A stretch of 64,000 nt of DNA from Sphaerisporangium fuscum (GCF_018531465.1 NZ_JAHDTF010000005.1:1-64000); one strand, 5' to 3'. Counted from the stretch's first letter, positions 16,633-26,543 are shown. A program made the numbers and translations. Notes: generated by a model from the letters alone, not told the origin.

Positions 16633-18251
16633 CGCGCCCCCAGGAAGGCCTGGACGGCCGGGTCGGTCACGGCGAGCAGGGCCTTCGGCCACAGTCCCAG
16701 CGCCAGCGTCAGGACGACCAGGGGAGCCCAGGCGGCCAGTTCGTAGGCGGTCAGATCGCGCAGCGGGGCGGGTTCCTCACGTTCGGCCTGGACGACCGCC
16801 GCCTCGGTGGCGACCGGCTCCACCGGCGCCTCCTCCGGGGCCTCGGGCCCCTCCTCGACCTCCTCCCCCACGCGGACGCGCGGCGCCCCGGCCGGCTCGG
16901 TCACGGGCTCCTGGGGTCTGCCGTGGGTCACGCGGGACAGCATCAGCAGGAAGTACGCGGCGGTCAGCACCGTGCCGACGCCGCCGAGCGCCATGAAGAC
17001 CAGGAACAGCGGCCGCGACAGCCCCGGCGCGGGATGGAAGGCCCCGAGCAGCGCGAGCATCTCGCCCCAGAACCCCGCCAGGCCGGGCAGCCCCAGCGAG
17101 GCCACGCACGCGAAGGTCAGCAGCGACCCGATGTAGGGCACGCGGGCGAGCATGCCGCCGCCGAGCCGGGACAGCCGCGAGGTGCCGTACCGCTCCTTGA
17201 TGCCGCCCACGACGAAGAACAGCAGGCCGGTGATCAGACCGTGGGCGATGTTCCCGAACAGGGCGGCGTTCATGCCGACCGGCGTGAGCGTCGCCAGCCC
17301 CAGCAGCACGAACCCCATGTGGCCGACGGACGAGTAGGCGATCATGCGCTTGAGGTCGCGCTGCGCGAGGCAGGCCAGCGAGCCGTACACGATGCCGGCG
17401 ACGGCGAAGGCGCCCAGCCAGGGGGCCAGCGTCGCGGCGCCCTGGGGGAGCACCGGGATGGCGATGCGCGCGAAGCCGTAGGTGCCCATCTTGAGCAGCA
17501 CGCCCGCGAGCAGCACCGATCCGACCGTCGGCGCCTCGGTGTGGGCGGCGGGCAGCCAGGTGTGCAGCGGCCACATCGGCGCCTTCACCGCGAGGCCCGC
17601 GCCCACCGCGACGAACGCGAGCGCCTGCACCGCGCGGGACATGCCGGCGCCGTGCGCCGCGGCCAGCCGCACCATGTCGAGTGTGCCGGTGTGCGCCCAG
17701 ATCAGCAGCAGGCCGAGGAGCAGGACGGCCGAGCCGAGCAGCGTGTAGAGGATGAACTTCACCGCCGCCGCCCGGCGGCCCGGGCCGCCCCACACGGCGA
17801 TCACGAAGTACATCGGGATCAGCACGACCTCGAAGAACACGAAGAACAGCAGCAGGTCGAGCGCCAGGAACGTGCCGATCATGCCGACTTCGAGCACCAG
17901 CAGCGTGAACACCAGCGCGCGGAACCGGCCGCTCTCGGGCCGGTGACCGGCCAGGTAGAGGAAGCAGAGGAACGTCAGCAGAGCCGTCAGGACCACCAGC
18001 GGGAGCGAGATCCCGTCGAGGCCGAGGTGGAACCGCAGGTCCAGGCCGGGGATCCACGCCCGGTCCACCTCGAACTGCGCCCGCGCGGCCCGGCCGTAGT
18101 CGAACCTGGCGGCCACCACGAGCGCCGGCAGCAGCGTGACGCCGGAGACCACCGCCCCGTACCAGCGCCACCCCGCGGCCGCCGGGACGAGCATGAGCAC
18201 CACCGCCCCGGCCAGGGGCACGGCGAGCAGCGCGATCAGCAAGGCGCTCAT
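16629..18251 (-). CDS. nuoM: NADH-quinone oxidoreductase-type subunit M, with an acidic insert
   Basis: A 540-residue antiporter-like proton-channel subunit. Family motifs are GLDGISLPLVVLTALLTFLC, FFEVVLIPMYFVIAVWGGPG, KAPMWPLHTWLPAAHTEAPT and DLKRMIAYSSVGHMGFVLLG. The start at 18251 overlaps the nuoL stop (ATGA). Between about residues 450 and 500 there is an unusual acidic, Pro-rich segment (for example VGEEVEEGPEAPEEAPVEPV) before the last helix, which is not part of the typical subunit. It may form a charged cytoplasmic or periplasmic loop. Confidence 0.93.
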   Translation of the reverse strand: MSALLIALLAVPLAGAVVLMLVPAAAGWRWYGAVVSGVTLLPALVVAARFDYGRAARAQFEVDRAWIPGLDLRFHLGLDGISLPLVVLTALLTFLCFLYLAGHRPESGRFRALVFTLLVLEVGMIGTFLALDLLLFFVFFEVVLIPMYFVIAVWGGPGRRAAAVKFILYTLLGSAVLLLGLLLIWAHTGTLDMVRLAAAHGAGMSRAVQALAFVAVGAGLAVKAPMWPLHTWLPAAHTEAPTVGSVLLAGVLLKMGTYGFARIAIPVLPQGAATLAPWLGAFAVAGIVYGSLACLAQRDLKRMIAYSSVGHMGFVLLGLATLTPVGMNAALFGNIAHGLITGLLFFVVGGIKERYGTSRLSRLGGGMLARVPYIGSLLTFACVASLGLPGLAGFWGEMLALLGAFHPAPGLSRPLFLVFMALGGVGTVLTAAYFLLMLSRVTHGRPQEPVTEPAGAPRVRVGEEVEEGPEAPEEAPVEPVATEAAVVQAEREEPAPLRDLTAYELAAWAPLVVLTLALGLWPKALLAVTDPAVQAFLGAR

Positions 18252-20200
18252 CCGAGCACCACCGCCCCGACGACGACGATGATCAGCCCGGCGAGGACTC
18301 CCGTCAGGTACAGCTGGGCGTTGCCGGTCTGCAGGCGGCGCAGAAGGCCCGAGGCGCCGAGGGCGAGGCCGCCCGAGCCGCGTACGGCGCCGTCCACCAC
18401 CGTGTCGTCGGTACGGGCGACGGCGCCCGCCAGCCACAGGACCGGGGCGACGAAGATCCGGTGGTACACCGCGTCGACGTGGAACGCCCGCTCGCAGGGC
18501 GCGCGCAGCGGCCCGAGCACGCGGGCCGGGTCGGCGGCGGGATCGGCGCGCCAGGACGCGTAGACGACGCCGGCCCCGAGCAGCGCCACGACCAGGCTGA
18601 TCGCCGCTGTCGACCATTCGATCATCGTGGTCGCCCCCGCGAAGCCCAGGAGCAGCGCGGGGACGGCCAGCACTCCGATGGGCCAGAGCATCGACGCCGG
18701 AGCCTCGCGGCCGTCCCACACGTGCGCGACACCGGGCTCGGGCTCGGGCAGCGGGACGCTCTGGACGCGGCTGTCGCCGAAGAACGTACGCAGCCAGGCG
18801 CGGGTGGCGTACGCGCCGGTCACCGCGACCGTCAGCAGCGCGCAGCCGTACAGCAGCCAGGCGGCGGCGTCGGTGAGCGGCGCCTGCCGCACGGCGGCGT
18901 GCTCGATGGCGGCCAGCACGGCGTCCTTGCTGAAGAACCCGCTGGCCGGGGGCAGCCCGATGAGGGCGGCGAAACCGATGGTCATGGCGGGGAAGGTGAT
19001 GGTCATCGTCCGCCGGAGCCCGCCCATGTCACTCATCAGGTTGGAGCCGACGGCGTGGATCACCGCGCCCGCGCACAGGAACAGCAGCGCCTTGAAAGCC
19101 CCGTGCGTGAGCAGGTGGAAGATCGCCGCCTGGTCGGATCCGGCGGCGAGCGCGCCGGCCATGTACGCGAGCTGGCTGATCGTGGAGTAGGCGAGGACCC
19201 GTTTCAGGTCGTCCTGGGCGAGGGCCGCGAGCGCGGCGCCGAGCATGCCGAGGGAGGCCATCACCGCAAGCGCGTCCAGGGCCGGCCGGGCGCCGAGGAA
19301 CGCCGGGTACAGCCGGGCGACCACGAAGATGCCCGCGGCGACCATCGTGGCGGCGTGGATGAGCGCGCTGATCGGCGTGGGGCCCGCCATGGCGTCGGGC
19401 AGCCAGGTGTGCAGCGGCACCTGCGCGCTCTTCCCGGCGACGCCGAACAGCAGCAGCAGCGTCGCGGCGACCAGCGTGCCGGTGGACATGCGGGGCACCT
19501 GCGCGAGCACGTCGTCGATCCGGAAGCTTCCGGCGGCGGCGCCCAGCGTGAACACGCCGAACAGGAAGCCGACGTCGCCCGTGCGCGTCACCAGGAAGGC
19601 CTTGACCGCCGCCCGGGAGTTCGCGCGGTCCTCCCACCAGTGCCCGATCAGCAGGTAGGAGCACAGGCCCATGACCTCCCACCCGACGTAGAGCACCAGC
19701 AGGTCCCCCGCGTACACCACCAGCAGCATGGCGCTGGTGAACAGGCTGATGAAGGCGCTGTAGGAGGGGTAGCGGGGCTCCTCGCGCATGTACCCGACCG
19801 AGTACACCTGCACGGCCAGCGCGACCACGGTCACCAGGACGGCGACCAGGGCGGCCAGGCCGTCCACCCGGAGGCCGGCGGTGACGGGGACGGAGCCGGT
19901 GCGGATCACCGTGATCGTGCCCTCGACGACGCCGGGGAGGCCGCCGGCCCAGAACCCGGGGCCGTACGACGCCTGGCCGCGCGGCAGGGCCCCGCCCGCC
20001 CACAGGTAGGCGAGCAGCCAGACCGCCAGCGCGGCCGACACGGCGGTGGGCAGCACGGCGATCCAGGCCGCCCTGCGGTGGGCCGCCCGCGAGATCGTCC
20101 CCGGTGGCTCGGCGTCGCCCCAGGTCCGCCGGGTGGCGAGCAGCCCGGCCGCCGCGCCCAGGAACGGCAGCAGCACCACCGCCCCCGCCGCGCCCGTCAT
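18248..20200 (-). CDS. nuoL: NADH-quinone oxidoreductase-type subunit L
   Basis: A 650-residue large antiporter-like subunit with the long lateral helix at its C terminus. Motifs include [60 protein letters not shown] and [20 protein letters not shown]. The start at 20200 ([15 protein letters not shown]) overlaps the nuoK stop by ATGA. The length is as usual. It lies in the run I-J-K-L-M-N, in which all genes overlap or nearly touch. Confidence 0.95.
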   Translation of the reverse strand: MTGAAGAVVLLPFLGAAAGLLATRRTWGDAEPPGTISRAAHRRAAWIAVLPTAVSAALAVWLLAYLWAGGALPRGQASYGPGFWAGGLPGVVEGTITVIRTGSVPVTAGLRVDGLAALVAVLVTVVALAVQVYSVGYMREEPRYPSYSAFISLFTSAMLLVVYAGDLLVLYVGWEVMGLCSYLLIGHWWEDRANSRAAVKAFLVTRTGDVGFLFGVFTLGAAAGSFRIDDVLAQVPRMSTGTLVAATLLLLFGVAGKSAQVPLHTWLPDAMAGPTPISALIHAATMVAAGIFVVARLYPAFLGARPALDALAVMASLGMLGAALAALAQDDLKRVLAYSTISQLAYMAGALAAGSDQAAIFHLLTHGAFKALLFLCAGAVIHAVGSNLMSDMGGLRRTMTITFPAMTIGFAALIGLPPASGFFSKDAVLAAIEHAAVRQAPLTDAAAWLLYGCALLTVAVTGAYATRAWLRTFFGDSRVQSVPLPEPEPGVAHVWDGREAPASMLWPIGVLAVPALLLGFAGATTMIEWSTAAISLVVALLGAGVVYASWRADPAADPARVLGPLRAPCERAFHVDAVYHRIFVAPVLWLAGAVARTDDTVVDGAVRGSGGLALGASGLLRRLQTGNAQLYLTGVLAGLIIVVVGAVVLG

Positions 20201-20571
20201 GGCGCACCGTCCCCGGCCCGTACCCGCTCGCCCGTGGAGGCTCCGGAGGGTGGGCCGTCCCCGCGCGGCTCGGCGAGGTCGTGGATGCGGTCGATCTCGA
20301 CCGTGCGCCGGTTGCGGAACACGGCGAGGACGATCGCCAGCCCCACCCCGAGCTCGGCGGCGGCGATCACGATGACGAACAGCGTCAGCACCTGGCCCCC
20401 GTGGAGCCGGTCCCTGAGCCACACGTCGAACGCGACGAGGTTGATGTTGACCGCGTTGAGCATCAGTTCCACCGACATCAGCACGAGGATCGTGTTGCGC
20501 CGGGCGAGCACGCCGTACACGCCGATCGAGAACAGCAGCGCGGCGAGCACGGCGGGGTAGACGACGTGCAC
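20197..20571 (-). CDS. nuoK: NADH-quinone oxidoreductase-type subunit K
   Basis: A 124-residue membrane subunit with three helices and the conserved glutamates in [18 protein letters not shown] and [19 protein letters not shown]. The GTG at 20571 is chosen because the subunit fold begins with [11 protein letters not shown] and it lies 1 base after the nuoJ stop. Earlier in-frame starts lie inside nuoJ. The C-terminal tail of about 30 residues is polar and a little longer than usual. Confidence 0.93.
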   Translation of the reverse strand: MHVVYPAVLAALLFSIGVYGVLARRNTILVLMSVELMLNAVNINLVAFDVWLRDRLHGGQVLTLFVIVIAAAELGVGLAIVLAVFRNRRTVEIDRIHDLAEPRGDGPPSGASTGERVRAGDGAP

Positions 20572-20572
20572 G

Positions 20573-21220
20573 TCAGTCCTTTCCGCCGATGGGGGTGCGG
20601 GAGGAGTGGTCACCGCCGGGGTCCGGGCGGGACGGGTCGTCGGCCGGGCTCTTCGGCCCGGCATCCGTGCGTGGGCCGGCCGGGCTCTTCGGGCCGATGT
20701 CCGTGCGCGAGAGGACGATGGCGCCGATCAGCGCGGCGAGCAGGAGCACCGACAGCACCTCGAAGGGCAGCACCCAGTTCCTGAAGATGCTCGCCCCCAG
20801 CGGCTCGGCGGCTCCCTCGCCGGGCACCAGTGGCGCGTAGGCGGTGCGGAAGCCGTCGACCACGGTGGTCACCAGGACGGCCGCGGTCGCCACGGCGACC
20901 ACCAGGGCGGCGGCCCTGTTCCCCGAGTCGAGGCCGGTGGAGGGACCGATCGGCGCGCGGGTCAGCATGAGGCCGAACAGCAGCAGCACGACCACGGCGC
21001 CGACGTAGATCAGCACCTGGACCCAGGCGACGAACTCGGCGGTGAGCACCAGGTAGCATCCGGCCAGCGCGCCGAACGACACGACGAGCCACAGCGCCGC
21101 GTGCACGATCTGGCGGGTGGTGACGACCAGCAGCGCCGACCCGGCCACCACCACTCCAAGCAGCAGGAAGACGACCTCCTGCCCGGTGGGCGGCCACAGG
21201 GGCGGCGCTGCGAGCGTCAC
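20573..21220 (-). CDS. nuoJ: NADH-quinone oxidoreductase-type subunit J
   Basis: A 215-residue membrane subunit with five helices. [20 protein letters not shown] is the family signature, and [20 protein letters not shown] forms the last helix. The GTG at 21220 overlaps the nuoI stop (GTGA). The C terminus carries a hydrophilic tail of about 45 residues with an internal near-duplicate ([17 protein letters not shown]), not part of the typical fold. Confidence 0.92.
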   Translation of the reverse strand: MTLAAPPLWPPTGQEVVFLLLGVVVAGSALLVVTTRQIVHAALWLVVSFGALAGCYLVLTAEFVAWVQVLIYVGAVVVLLLFGLMLTRAPIGPSTGLDSGNRAAALVVAVATAAVLVTTVVDGFRTAYAPLVPGEGAAEPLGASIFRNWVLPFEVLSVLLLAALIGAIVLSRTDIGPKSPAGPRTDAGPKSPADDPSRPDPGGDHSSRTPIGGKD

Positions 21221-22014
21221 GACTCCTCCACCGATCCAGGCGATTGCGGCGGTTCCGGTGATCCTTCCGTACCCCGAGCCGGTGCCGTACCCCCCGGAGT
21301 GCCGGGTTTCTTCGGCAGCGCGCCGGGAGGACGGATGGCGCGGACGGCGGCCCGGCCGGTGCCCGTTCCGGGCCTTCGCTCGGGGCCGGGCGGCGCCTGC
21401 CGCGCCGCGCCCGGCTCGGCCTCCGCCGCGGGCTCCTCCTGCGCGTCCGGAGGCCGTTCCGCCGGCTCCGGTCGCGCGGGACGTGGCGGGGCGGGGCGCT
21501 CACGAGCGGGACGGGCGGGGCCACGGGAGGCGGCCAGTTCCTTGGGAGGCTCCGCGTTCGGATCGTGGGCGGGCGGGATCGGGATGGTCTGCACCCACTC
21601 GCCCAGCTTTTCCTTCTCGTGGATCAGGTCTCTGATGTCGTGCTCGGCGTACTCGAACTCCGGCGACCAGAAGAGCGCGTCGAAGGGGCAGACCTCGATG
21701 CAGATCCCGCAGTACATGCACAGCGAGAAGTCGATCGCGAACCTGTCGAGCACGTTGTGCGCACGCGGGCGGCCGCCCTCGGGTGCCGGGGTCGTCTCCT
21801 TGTGGGAGTCGATGTAGATGCACCAGTCGGGGCATTCCCTGGCGCACAGCATGCAGACCGTGCAGTTCTCCTCGACCAGGGCGATGACCCCCCGGCTGCG
21901 GGCGGGCAGATCGGGCTTGACCTCGGGGTACTGCTGGGTGTCCGCCCTGTTCAGCATGTGTCGCAGGGTGACGGCCAGTCCCTTCGCGAGCCCTTCTCCT
22001 GGTATACGAGCCAC
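21217..22014 (-). CDS. nuoI: NADH-quinone oxidoreductase-type subunit I (two 4Fe-4S clusters) with a long C-terminal tail
   Basis: A 265-residue iron-sulfur subunit that links the peripheral arm to the membrane arm. Two CxxCxxCxxxC motifs are seen, [12 protein letters not shown] (Cys 51, 54, 57, 61) and [12 protein letters not shown] (Cys 99, 102, 105, 109). Residues about 150-265 form a Pro/Ala/Arg/Glu-rich disordered tail absent from most NuoI. The start is GTG at 22014 ([20 protein letters not shown] is a typical NuoI N terminus). Upstream lies a divergent gene, not nuoH, so this gene now begins its own transcription unit. It is a plausible docking partner for ferredoxin in a complex without NuoEFG. 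Confidence 0.94.
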   Translation of the reverse strand: MARIPGEGLAKGLAVTLRHMLNRADTQQYPEVKPDLPARSRGVIALVEENCTVCMLCARECPDWCIYIDSHKETTPAPEGGRPRAHNVLDRFAIDFSLCMYCGICIEVCPFDALFWSPEFEYAEHDIRDLIHEKEKLGEWVQTIPIPPAHDPNAEPPKELAASRGPARPARERPAPPRPARPEPAERPPDAQEEPAAEAEPGAARQAPPGPERRPGTGTGRAAVRAIRPPGALPKKPGTPGGTAPARGTEGSPEPPQSPGSVEES

Positions 22015-22174
22015 GGCTCAACATCATGGCGCACAAGGGCGCTGTCGTGAATGCGTGGGCCGGTCCCACCCTCCGGTTTTCCACAATCATCACGATTTTT
22101 GGGGAGTAATCGGCAATGAGGTGTGGTCCTTCCGGCCGATGCGGCGGGGTAAGGGAGGCCGTATTCTTCGCCCT

Positions 22175-23260
22175 ATGCACCCGACCAACGGCCACGGGGG
22201 CCCGGGATCGGGGCCACAGGGAGGCCCCTCCCAGAACCCCGGTGATCCGAACGGCCCCACCGCTCCACGGCCGCGCCAGACGGGCAGGCCGTTGCCGGGC
22301 CGTACGCCGGCCGCGTCCTCCGGGCACGAGCATGGAGGCCCTCCTCGCCCGGACCAGGCGCCTCCGTTCGCCGGGCGACCCGGCCCCGGGTACAGCGACC
22401 GGCCCGGTCCCGGGCGGGACCGCCCGCCGCAGCGGGGCTGGGCGGGGTCCGACGACGACCTGCGGCACGCCCCGCCGATGCCTCCTCCCCCCGACCTGCA
22501 CGGGCTGACGCCGTACAACCGGCCGGTTCCGGGGCCGTACGGTCCCCGGCACCCCGGGGAGCACGCGGGCCCCATGCCGCCGCGCCCGCCGTTCCAGCCG
22601 CACCTCCCGCCACCCCCGCCGAAGCCGGACGGCGGCCCCGCGAGCGTGCTGTGGGCGCTGGCCCCCTTGCTGACCTGCGGCGCGGCGACACCGTTCACCA
22701 TGGGCTACGCGGCGGCGAAGCTGCGCAGCGTGATGCTGGGCCTGTCCGCGGCGATCTACGCCATCGGCATGCTCTCCTTCGTCCTCGCGGTCGCGACCGA
22801 CGGTGGACCGGCGGAGAAGCTGTTCGAGGTGCTGACCTTCCTCGGGTCGGGCGGCAGCGCGGTCGTCGGGACGATCCACTCCTTCATCATCCGCAACCAG
22901 GTCTTCGACCGGTCCGAATCCCCCAACGACTACGCCGTCGCCATCGCCCAGCAGCGCCGCGAGCTCAGGCAGCAGGCTCGGGAGCTGGCCGAGCGCGACC
23001 CGGCGCTGGCCCGCGAGCTGCGCATCGGGCGTCCCGACCTGCCGCGCCACTACGACGACGGCGGGCTGGTGGACATCAACCACGCGCCGGCCGAGGTGAT
23101 CGCCCACCTCCCCGGGATGACCAGGGAGCTGGCGCAGCGCGTGGTGGAGGCGCGGGCGAACGTCGGCGGCTTCATCTCTCCGGAGGACGTCTCCATCGCC
23201 GTCGACCTGCCGCCCCAACTCACCGCCGACCTGGTAGAGCTCACCATTTACCTACCCTGA
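22175..23260 (+). CDS. Membrane protein with Pro-rich N terminus and ComEA-type helix-hairpin-helix domain
   Basis: A 361-residue protein. Residues 1-150 are Pro/Gly/Arg-rich. Residues about 152-245 hold three hydrophobic segments beginning VLWALAPLLTCGAATPFTMG. A charged, probably coiled stretch follows (QQRRELRQQARELAERDPAL, about 255-280), then a helix-hairpin-helix of the ComEA/DUF655 kind at residues about 300-355 (VDINHAPAEVIAHLPGMTRE, GGFISPEDV). HhH domains bind DNA, but several membrane proteins with this domain have no known nucleic-acid role. The membrane module is shared with the kinase encoded next (23307). Divergent from nuoI. Functional assignment is open. Confidence 0.7.
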   Translation: MHPTNGHGGPGSGPQGGPSQNPGDPNGPTAPRPRQTGRPLPGRTPAASSGHEHGGPPRPDQAPPFAGRPGPGYSDRPGPGRDRPPQRGWAGSDDDLRHAPPMPPPPDLHGLTPYNRPVPGPYGPRHPGEHAGPMPPRPPFQPHLPPPPPKPDGGPASVLWALAPLLTCGAATPFTMGYAAAKLRSVMLGLSAAIYAIGMLSFVLAVATDGGPAEKLFEVLTFLGSGGSAVVGTIHSFIIRNQVFDRSESPNDYAVAIAQQRRELRQQARELAERDPALARELRIGRPDLPRHYDDGGLVDINHAPAEVIAHLPGMTRELAQRVVEARANVGGFISPEDVSIAVDLPPQLTADLVELTIYLP

Positions 23261-23306
23261 GCCGGAAAACATGCGCAATGAGGTCTAGCTCCGTAAAGTT
23301 CGCGAT

Positions 23307-24929
23307 ATGCAGCTAGCCAGGCCATCCTCGTCCAACACCGCGGTCAGCATCGTTTGGGCACTGGCTCCGCTGTTCACCTGCGGCGTCGCCACGCCGTTCA
23401 CCATGGGGTACGCCGCCTACCGCCGGCGCGCCCCGGTGCTGGCCGTCGCCGCGCTGCTGTACTTCCTCGGGCTCTTCGTCCTCTTCGTGTCCTTCGCGGC
23501 CTACAGCGACGTGGAGCGGATGCCCGACGGGGTGGCCGTCCTCGTCGTCCTCGCCCTGTTCACGAACTGGATCGGCGGGCTCATCCACTCGCTCGCGATC
23601 CGTTCGATGGTGTTCGCGCCCCGGCCGGTGCCGCAGGGGTCGTTCCCGCAGGTCCAGCCGCCGCACGCCTACCCGCAGGCCCCCTATCGGCAGGCGTCCT
23701 ACCCGCCCCGCCAGGCGCCCGCGCCGTATCCGGACCCGCGGCGGCCCGGCCCCGTCCCGCGGGGGCACCCGCACACCGTGCCGCAGGACCGGCAGCCCTC
23801 GCGGCCGTACCCGCAGCCGGCCCCGCCACAGCACGGGCCGTACGACCAGCGTCCACGGCACGGGCAGTGGCCGCCGCAGGACCCGCGGCAGACCCCCCAG
23901 CCCCATCCGGGCCCGGCCCACACCCCGAACCCCGCCCACACCTCGGGCCCGGCCCGCGTGCCGGATCCCACCCTCGGCGCCCGCCCCACCCCCACCCACG
24001 TCATGGGCCACACCGGGACCTCCAGCCCGGGCAACACCTACCCGTCACAGGCGGGGCAGGGCATGTCCCACGGGTCCGGCTCGGGGAGCACGCCCGCCGG
24101 TCTGCGCAACTCCTCGACGCTGCCCACGCAGACGCCCGCACCGCTCCCCAAGGGTGAACCCGACCAGATCGGGCCCTACCGGCTCATAGGAAGCCTCGGG
24201 CAGGGCGGTCAGGGCGCGGTGTACCTGGGCGAGACCCCCGACGGCGCGCGGGTGGCCATCAAGGTCCTGCACGCCCGGCTGGCCGCCGAGACCGGGGCCC
24301 GGCAGCGGTTCCTGCGCGAGGTCGAGGCGGCCCGGCGGGTCGCGCCGTTCTCCACCGCACGCGTGATCGACGCCGACATCTCCGACGACCGCCTGTTCAT
24401 CGTCAGCGAGTACGTCGAGGGTTCCTCGCTGGAGCAACTCGTCCGCGAGCAGGGGCCGCGCGGGCACGACGGGCTGGTACGGCTCGCGCTGGGCACCGTC
24501 GGCGCGCTGGCCGCCATCCACCGCGCCGGCATCGTGCACCGCGACTTCAAACCGAGCAACGTGCTGATCGGCTCCGACGGACCGCGCGTGGTCGACTTCG
24601 GCATCGCCCGCGTGCTGGACAACGCCACCGCGACCTCCAGCGGCGTGCTCGGTACCCCCGCCTACATGTCGCCCGAGCAGGTCTCGGGCGAGCGTGTCGG
24701 CCCCGAGTCCGACGTGTTCAGCTGGGCGGCCACCATGGTGTTCGCCGCCACCGGGCGTCCCGCCTTCGGCGAGGACAACATCGCGGCGGTGTTCCACCGC
24801 ATCTTCACCCAGCAGCCCGACCTGTCGGCGCTCCCGAGCTCCCTGGCCCAGGTCGTCGGCAGGTGCCTGGAGAAGCGCCCGGAGAACCGGCCCACGGCGT
24901 CCGACGTGATGCTCGCGATCGTGCACTAG
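23307..24929 (+). CDS. Serine/threonine protein kinase with an N-terminal membrane module
   Basis: A 540-residue Hanks-type kinase with reversed topology. Residues about 13-105 hold three hydrophobic segments (VWALAPLFTCGVATPFTMGY), 110-280 are Pro/Gln-rich, and the kinase domain lies at about 286-540. It has the glycine loop (GSLGQGGQGAVYLG), the ATP Lys in VAIKVLH (about 318), the catalytic HRDFKPSN (about 410), DFG (about 430) and a TPAYMSPEQ activation segment (about 450). Usual PknB-like kinases are kinase-first with an external C terminus; here there is no extracellular sensor. The membrane module resembles that of the preceding HhH protein, suggesting the two work together. The next gene starts 9 bases later. 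Confidence 0.88.
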   Translation: MQLARPSSSNTAVSIVWALAPLFTCGVATPFTMGYAAYRRRAPVLAVAALLYFLGLFVLFVSFAAYSDVERMPDGVAVLVVLALFTNWIGGLIHSLAIRSMVFAPRPVPQGSFPQVQPPHAYPQAPYRQASYPPRQAPAPYPDPRRPGPVPRGHPHTVPQDRQPSRPYPQPAPPQHGPYDQRPRHGQWPPQDPRQTPQPHPGPAHTPNPAHTSGPARVPDPTLGARPTPTHVMGHTGTSSPGNTYPSQAGQGMSHGSGSGSTPAGLRNSSTLPTQTPAPLPKGEPDQIGPYRLIGSLGQGGQGAVYLGETPDGARVAIKVLHARLAAETGARQRFLREVEAARRVAPFSTARVIDADISDDRLFIVSEYVEGSSLEQLVREQGPRGHDGLVRLALGTVGALAAIHRAGIVHRDFKPSNVLIGSDGPRVVDFGIARVLDNATATSSGVLGTPAYMSPEQVSGERVGPESDVFSWAATMVFAATGRPAFGEDNIAAVFHRIFTQQPDLSALPSSLAQVVGRCLEKRPENRPTASDVMLAIVH

Positions 24930-24938
24930 GAGTCAGAC

Positions 24939-25883
24939 ATGCAGCAGGCGGGCCGGTCCTCGGTCGACATGGCGCAACTGCGGGAAGTGGTCCCCGGTGT
25001 GCTCGCATGGGAGCAGCCCGACGGATCCTGGTGGCTGAACAACGCCGGGGTGGTCACCGGGGACGACGGGTGCGTCGTGATCGACACGTGCGCCACCGAG
25101 GAGCGCACGCGGCGGTTCCTCGCGGCGGTGGCCCAGGCCACCGGCGACGCCCCGCTGCGCATGGCCGTGAACACCCACCAGCACGGCGACCACGCCTACG
25201 GCAACAGCCTGCTGCCGGCGTCCACCGTGATCTTCGGGCACGAGGCCATGCGAGAGGGCCTGCTCACCGACCCGATCATCGACGGCTGCCCGCCGATCTG
25301 GTCGCCGGTGCCCGACTGGGGAGGGGTGACCCGCCGCGTGCCGGCCGTCGCCGTGCGCTCGGAGGTCACGCTGTTCACCGGAACGCGCAGGGTGGAGCTG
25401 CGGCATCCGGGGTTCCCCGCCCACACCACCGGCGACCTCGTCGCCTGGCTGCCGGAGGAGCGGGTGCTCTTCACCGGCGACCTGATCTTCCACGGGCTCA
25501 CGCCGCTGGTGTTCATGGGCTCGGTGGAGGGAGCCCTGCGGTCGCTCTCGTGGCTGGCCTCCTTCGAGCCGGCGCACATCGTGCCCGGCCACGGCCCGCT
25601 CTTCACGGCCGAGGCACTGCCGGACGTCCTCGCGGCCCACGAGCGTTACTACTGGCTGGTCCTGAACACCGCGAAGGAGGGCCGCGCGAAGGGGCTGACA
25701 CCCCTGGAGGCCGCCCGCGGGTGTGATCTCGGGGAGTTCGCCGCCTGGGCCGACCGGGAGCGGCTGGTGCTCAACCTCCACCGCGCCTACCTGGACGCCG
25801 AGGGGGCCGGCGAACTGGACCTGCTCCAGGCGTTCGGCGACGCCATCGCCTACAACGGCGGCCCGCTCCCGACGTCGGTCTGA
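24939..25883 (+). CDS. Metallo-beta-lactamase-fold hydrolase
   Basis: A 314-residue metallohydrolase with the zinc motif THQHGDH (about 78-84), a third His in PAHTTGD, the bridging Asp in RVLFTGDLIFHG and a late His in HIVPGHGP. This arrangement is a glyoxalase II-like or beta-lactamase-like MBL, with substrate unknown. It lies 9 bases downstream of the kinase gene and is probably cotranscribed. The start at 24939 follows GGAG; MAQLREVV at 24969 is an alternative. Confidence 0.85.
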   Translation: MQQAGRSSVDMAQLREVVPGVLAWEQPDGSWWLNNAGVVTGDDGCVVIDTCATEERTRRFLAAVAQATGDAPLRMAVNTHQHGDHAYGNSLLPASTVIFGHEAMREGLLTDPIIDGCPPIWSPVPDWGGVTRRVPAVAVRSEVTLFTGTRRVELRHPGFPAHTTGDLVAWLPEERVLFTGDLIFHGLTPLVFMGSVEGALRSLSWLASFEPAHIVPGHGPLFTAEALPDVLAAHERYYWLVLNTAKEGRAKGLTPLEAARGCDLGEFAAWADRERLVLNLHRAYLDAEGAGELDLLQAFGDAIAYNGGPLPTSV

Positions 25884-25891
25884 CCCTGCCG

Positions 25892-26488
25892 CTACGCGCC
25901 CGCGCCCGTCCCCACGAGGCCGGGCGCGAGGCCGCGCAGGGCCTGAAGGAGGTCGCGGGCACTCGGGGCGGTCTCGGGGTCCACGAGCCACTGTGACGCC
26001 GTGCCGATGAGCATCGACTGGTAGAGCGCGCCGATCGCCTGCGCCTGCTCGTCGTCGGCGCCGAGGCCGAAGTCGCCGAAGAGGCCGACCAGGCCGAGGC
26101 GGGCCTGCCGTACGGACTCGGCGAAGGTCTGCCGCAGTTCGGGCACCTTCTGGAGCTGGGCGATCACCTCGAACTGGAGCGTCCACAGCGGGCGGTTCTC
26201 GGAGAAGGACCGGACGACGGCCCTCCACGCCGCCTCGAACCGCTCCTCCGGCGTGGCCTGCGGGTCGGCCTCCATGGCGAGGCTGCGGCCGAGCTCTTCT
26301 CCCCATTCCTTCATCGCCTCCTGGAAGGCGGCGTTGAGCAGCGCTTCCTTGGATCCGTAGTGGTAGCCGATGGCGGCGAGGCTGACGACGCCCGAGGCCG
26401 CGGCGATGTCGCGCGCGGTCGTGCGGGCGTACCCCTTCTCGTACAGGCACCGCTTGGCACCGGCGAGCAGATCTTCGCGATTTCCCAT
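25892..26488 (-). CDS. TetR-family transcriptional repressor
   Basis: A 198-residue protein with an N-terminal TetR helix-turn-helix (TTARDIAAASGVVSLAAIGY, then HYGSKEALLNAAF) and a C-terminal ligand-binding helical domain. It is divergent from the FAD monooxygenase gene. Between them lies a long inverted repeat (26505-26543) that fits as its operator, so it most likely represses the monooxygenase/SDR genes and perhaps itself until a ligand binds. Convergent with the metallo-hydrolase gene. Confidence 0.9.
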   Translation of the reverse strand: MGNREDLLAGAKRCLYEKGYARTTARDIAAASGVVSLAAIGYHYGSKEALLNAAFQEAMKEWGEELGRSLAMEADPQATPEERFEAAWRAVVRSFSENRPLWTLQFEVIAQLQKVPELRQTFAESVRQARLGLVGLFGDFGLGADDEQAQAIGALYQSMLIGTASQWLVDPETAPSARDLLQALRGLAPGLVGTGAGA

Positions 26489-26504
26489 GCCTGGGAGTCT
26501 ACCT

Positions 26505-26543
26505 ATGTCTCATACGTTTGTCTTGCACATTTGTATGATACAT
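26505..26543. promoter_or_regulatory. Probable TetR operator (17-bp inverted repeat)
   Basis: The arms ATGTCTCATACGTTTGT (26505-26521) and ACATTTGTATGATACAT (26527-26543) match at 13 of 17 positions around a 5-base spacer. The site is AT-rich in a GC-rich genome and lies between the divergent TetR and monooxygenase genes, where both promoters should be. This is a good candidate for autoregulated TetR binding. Confidence 0.75.
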
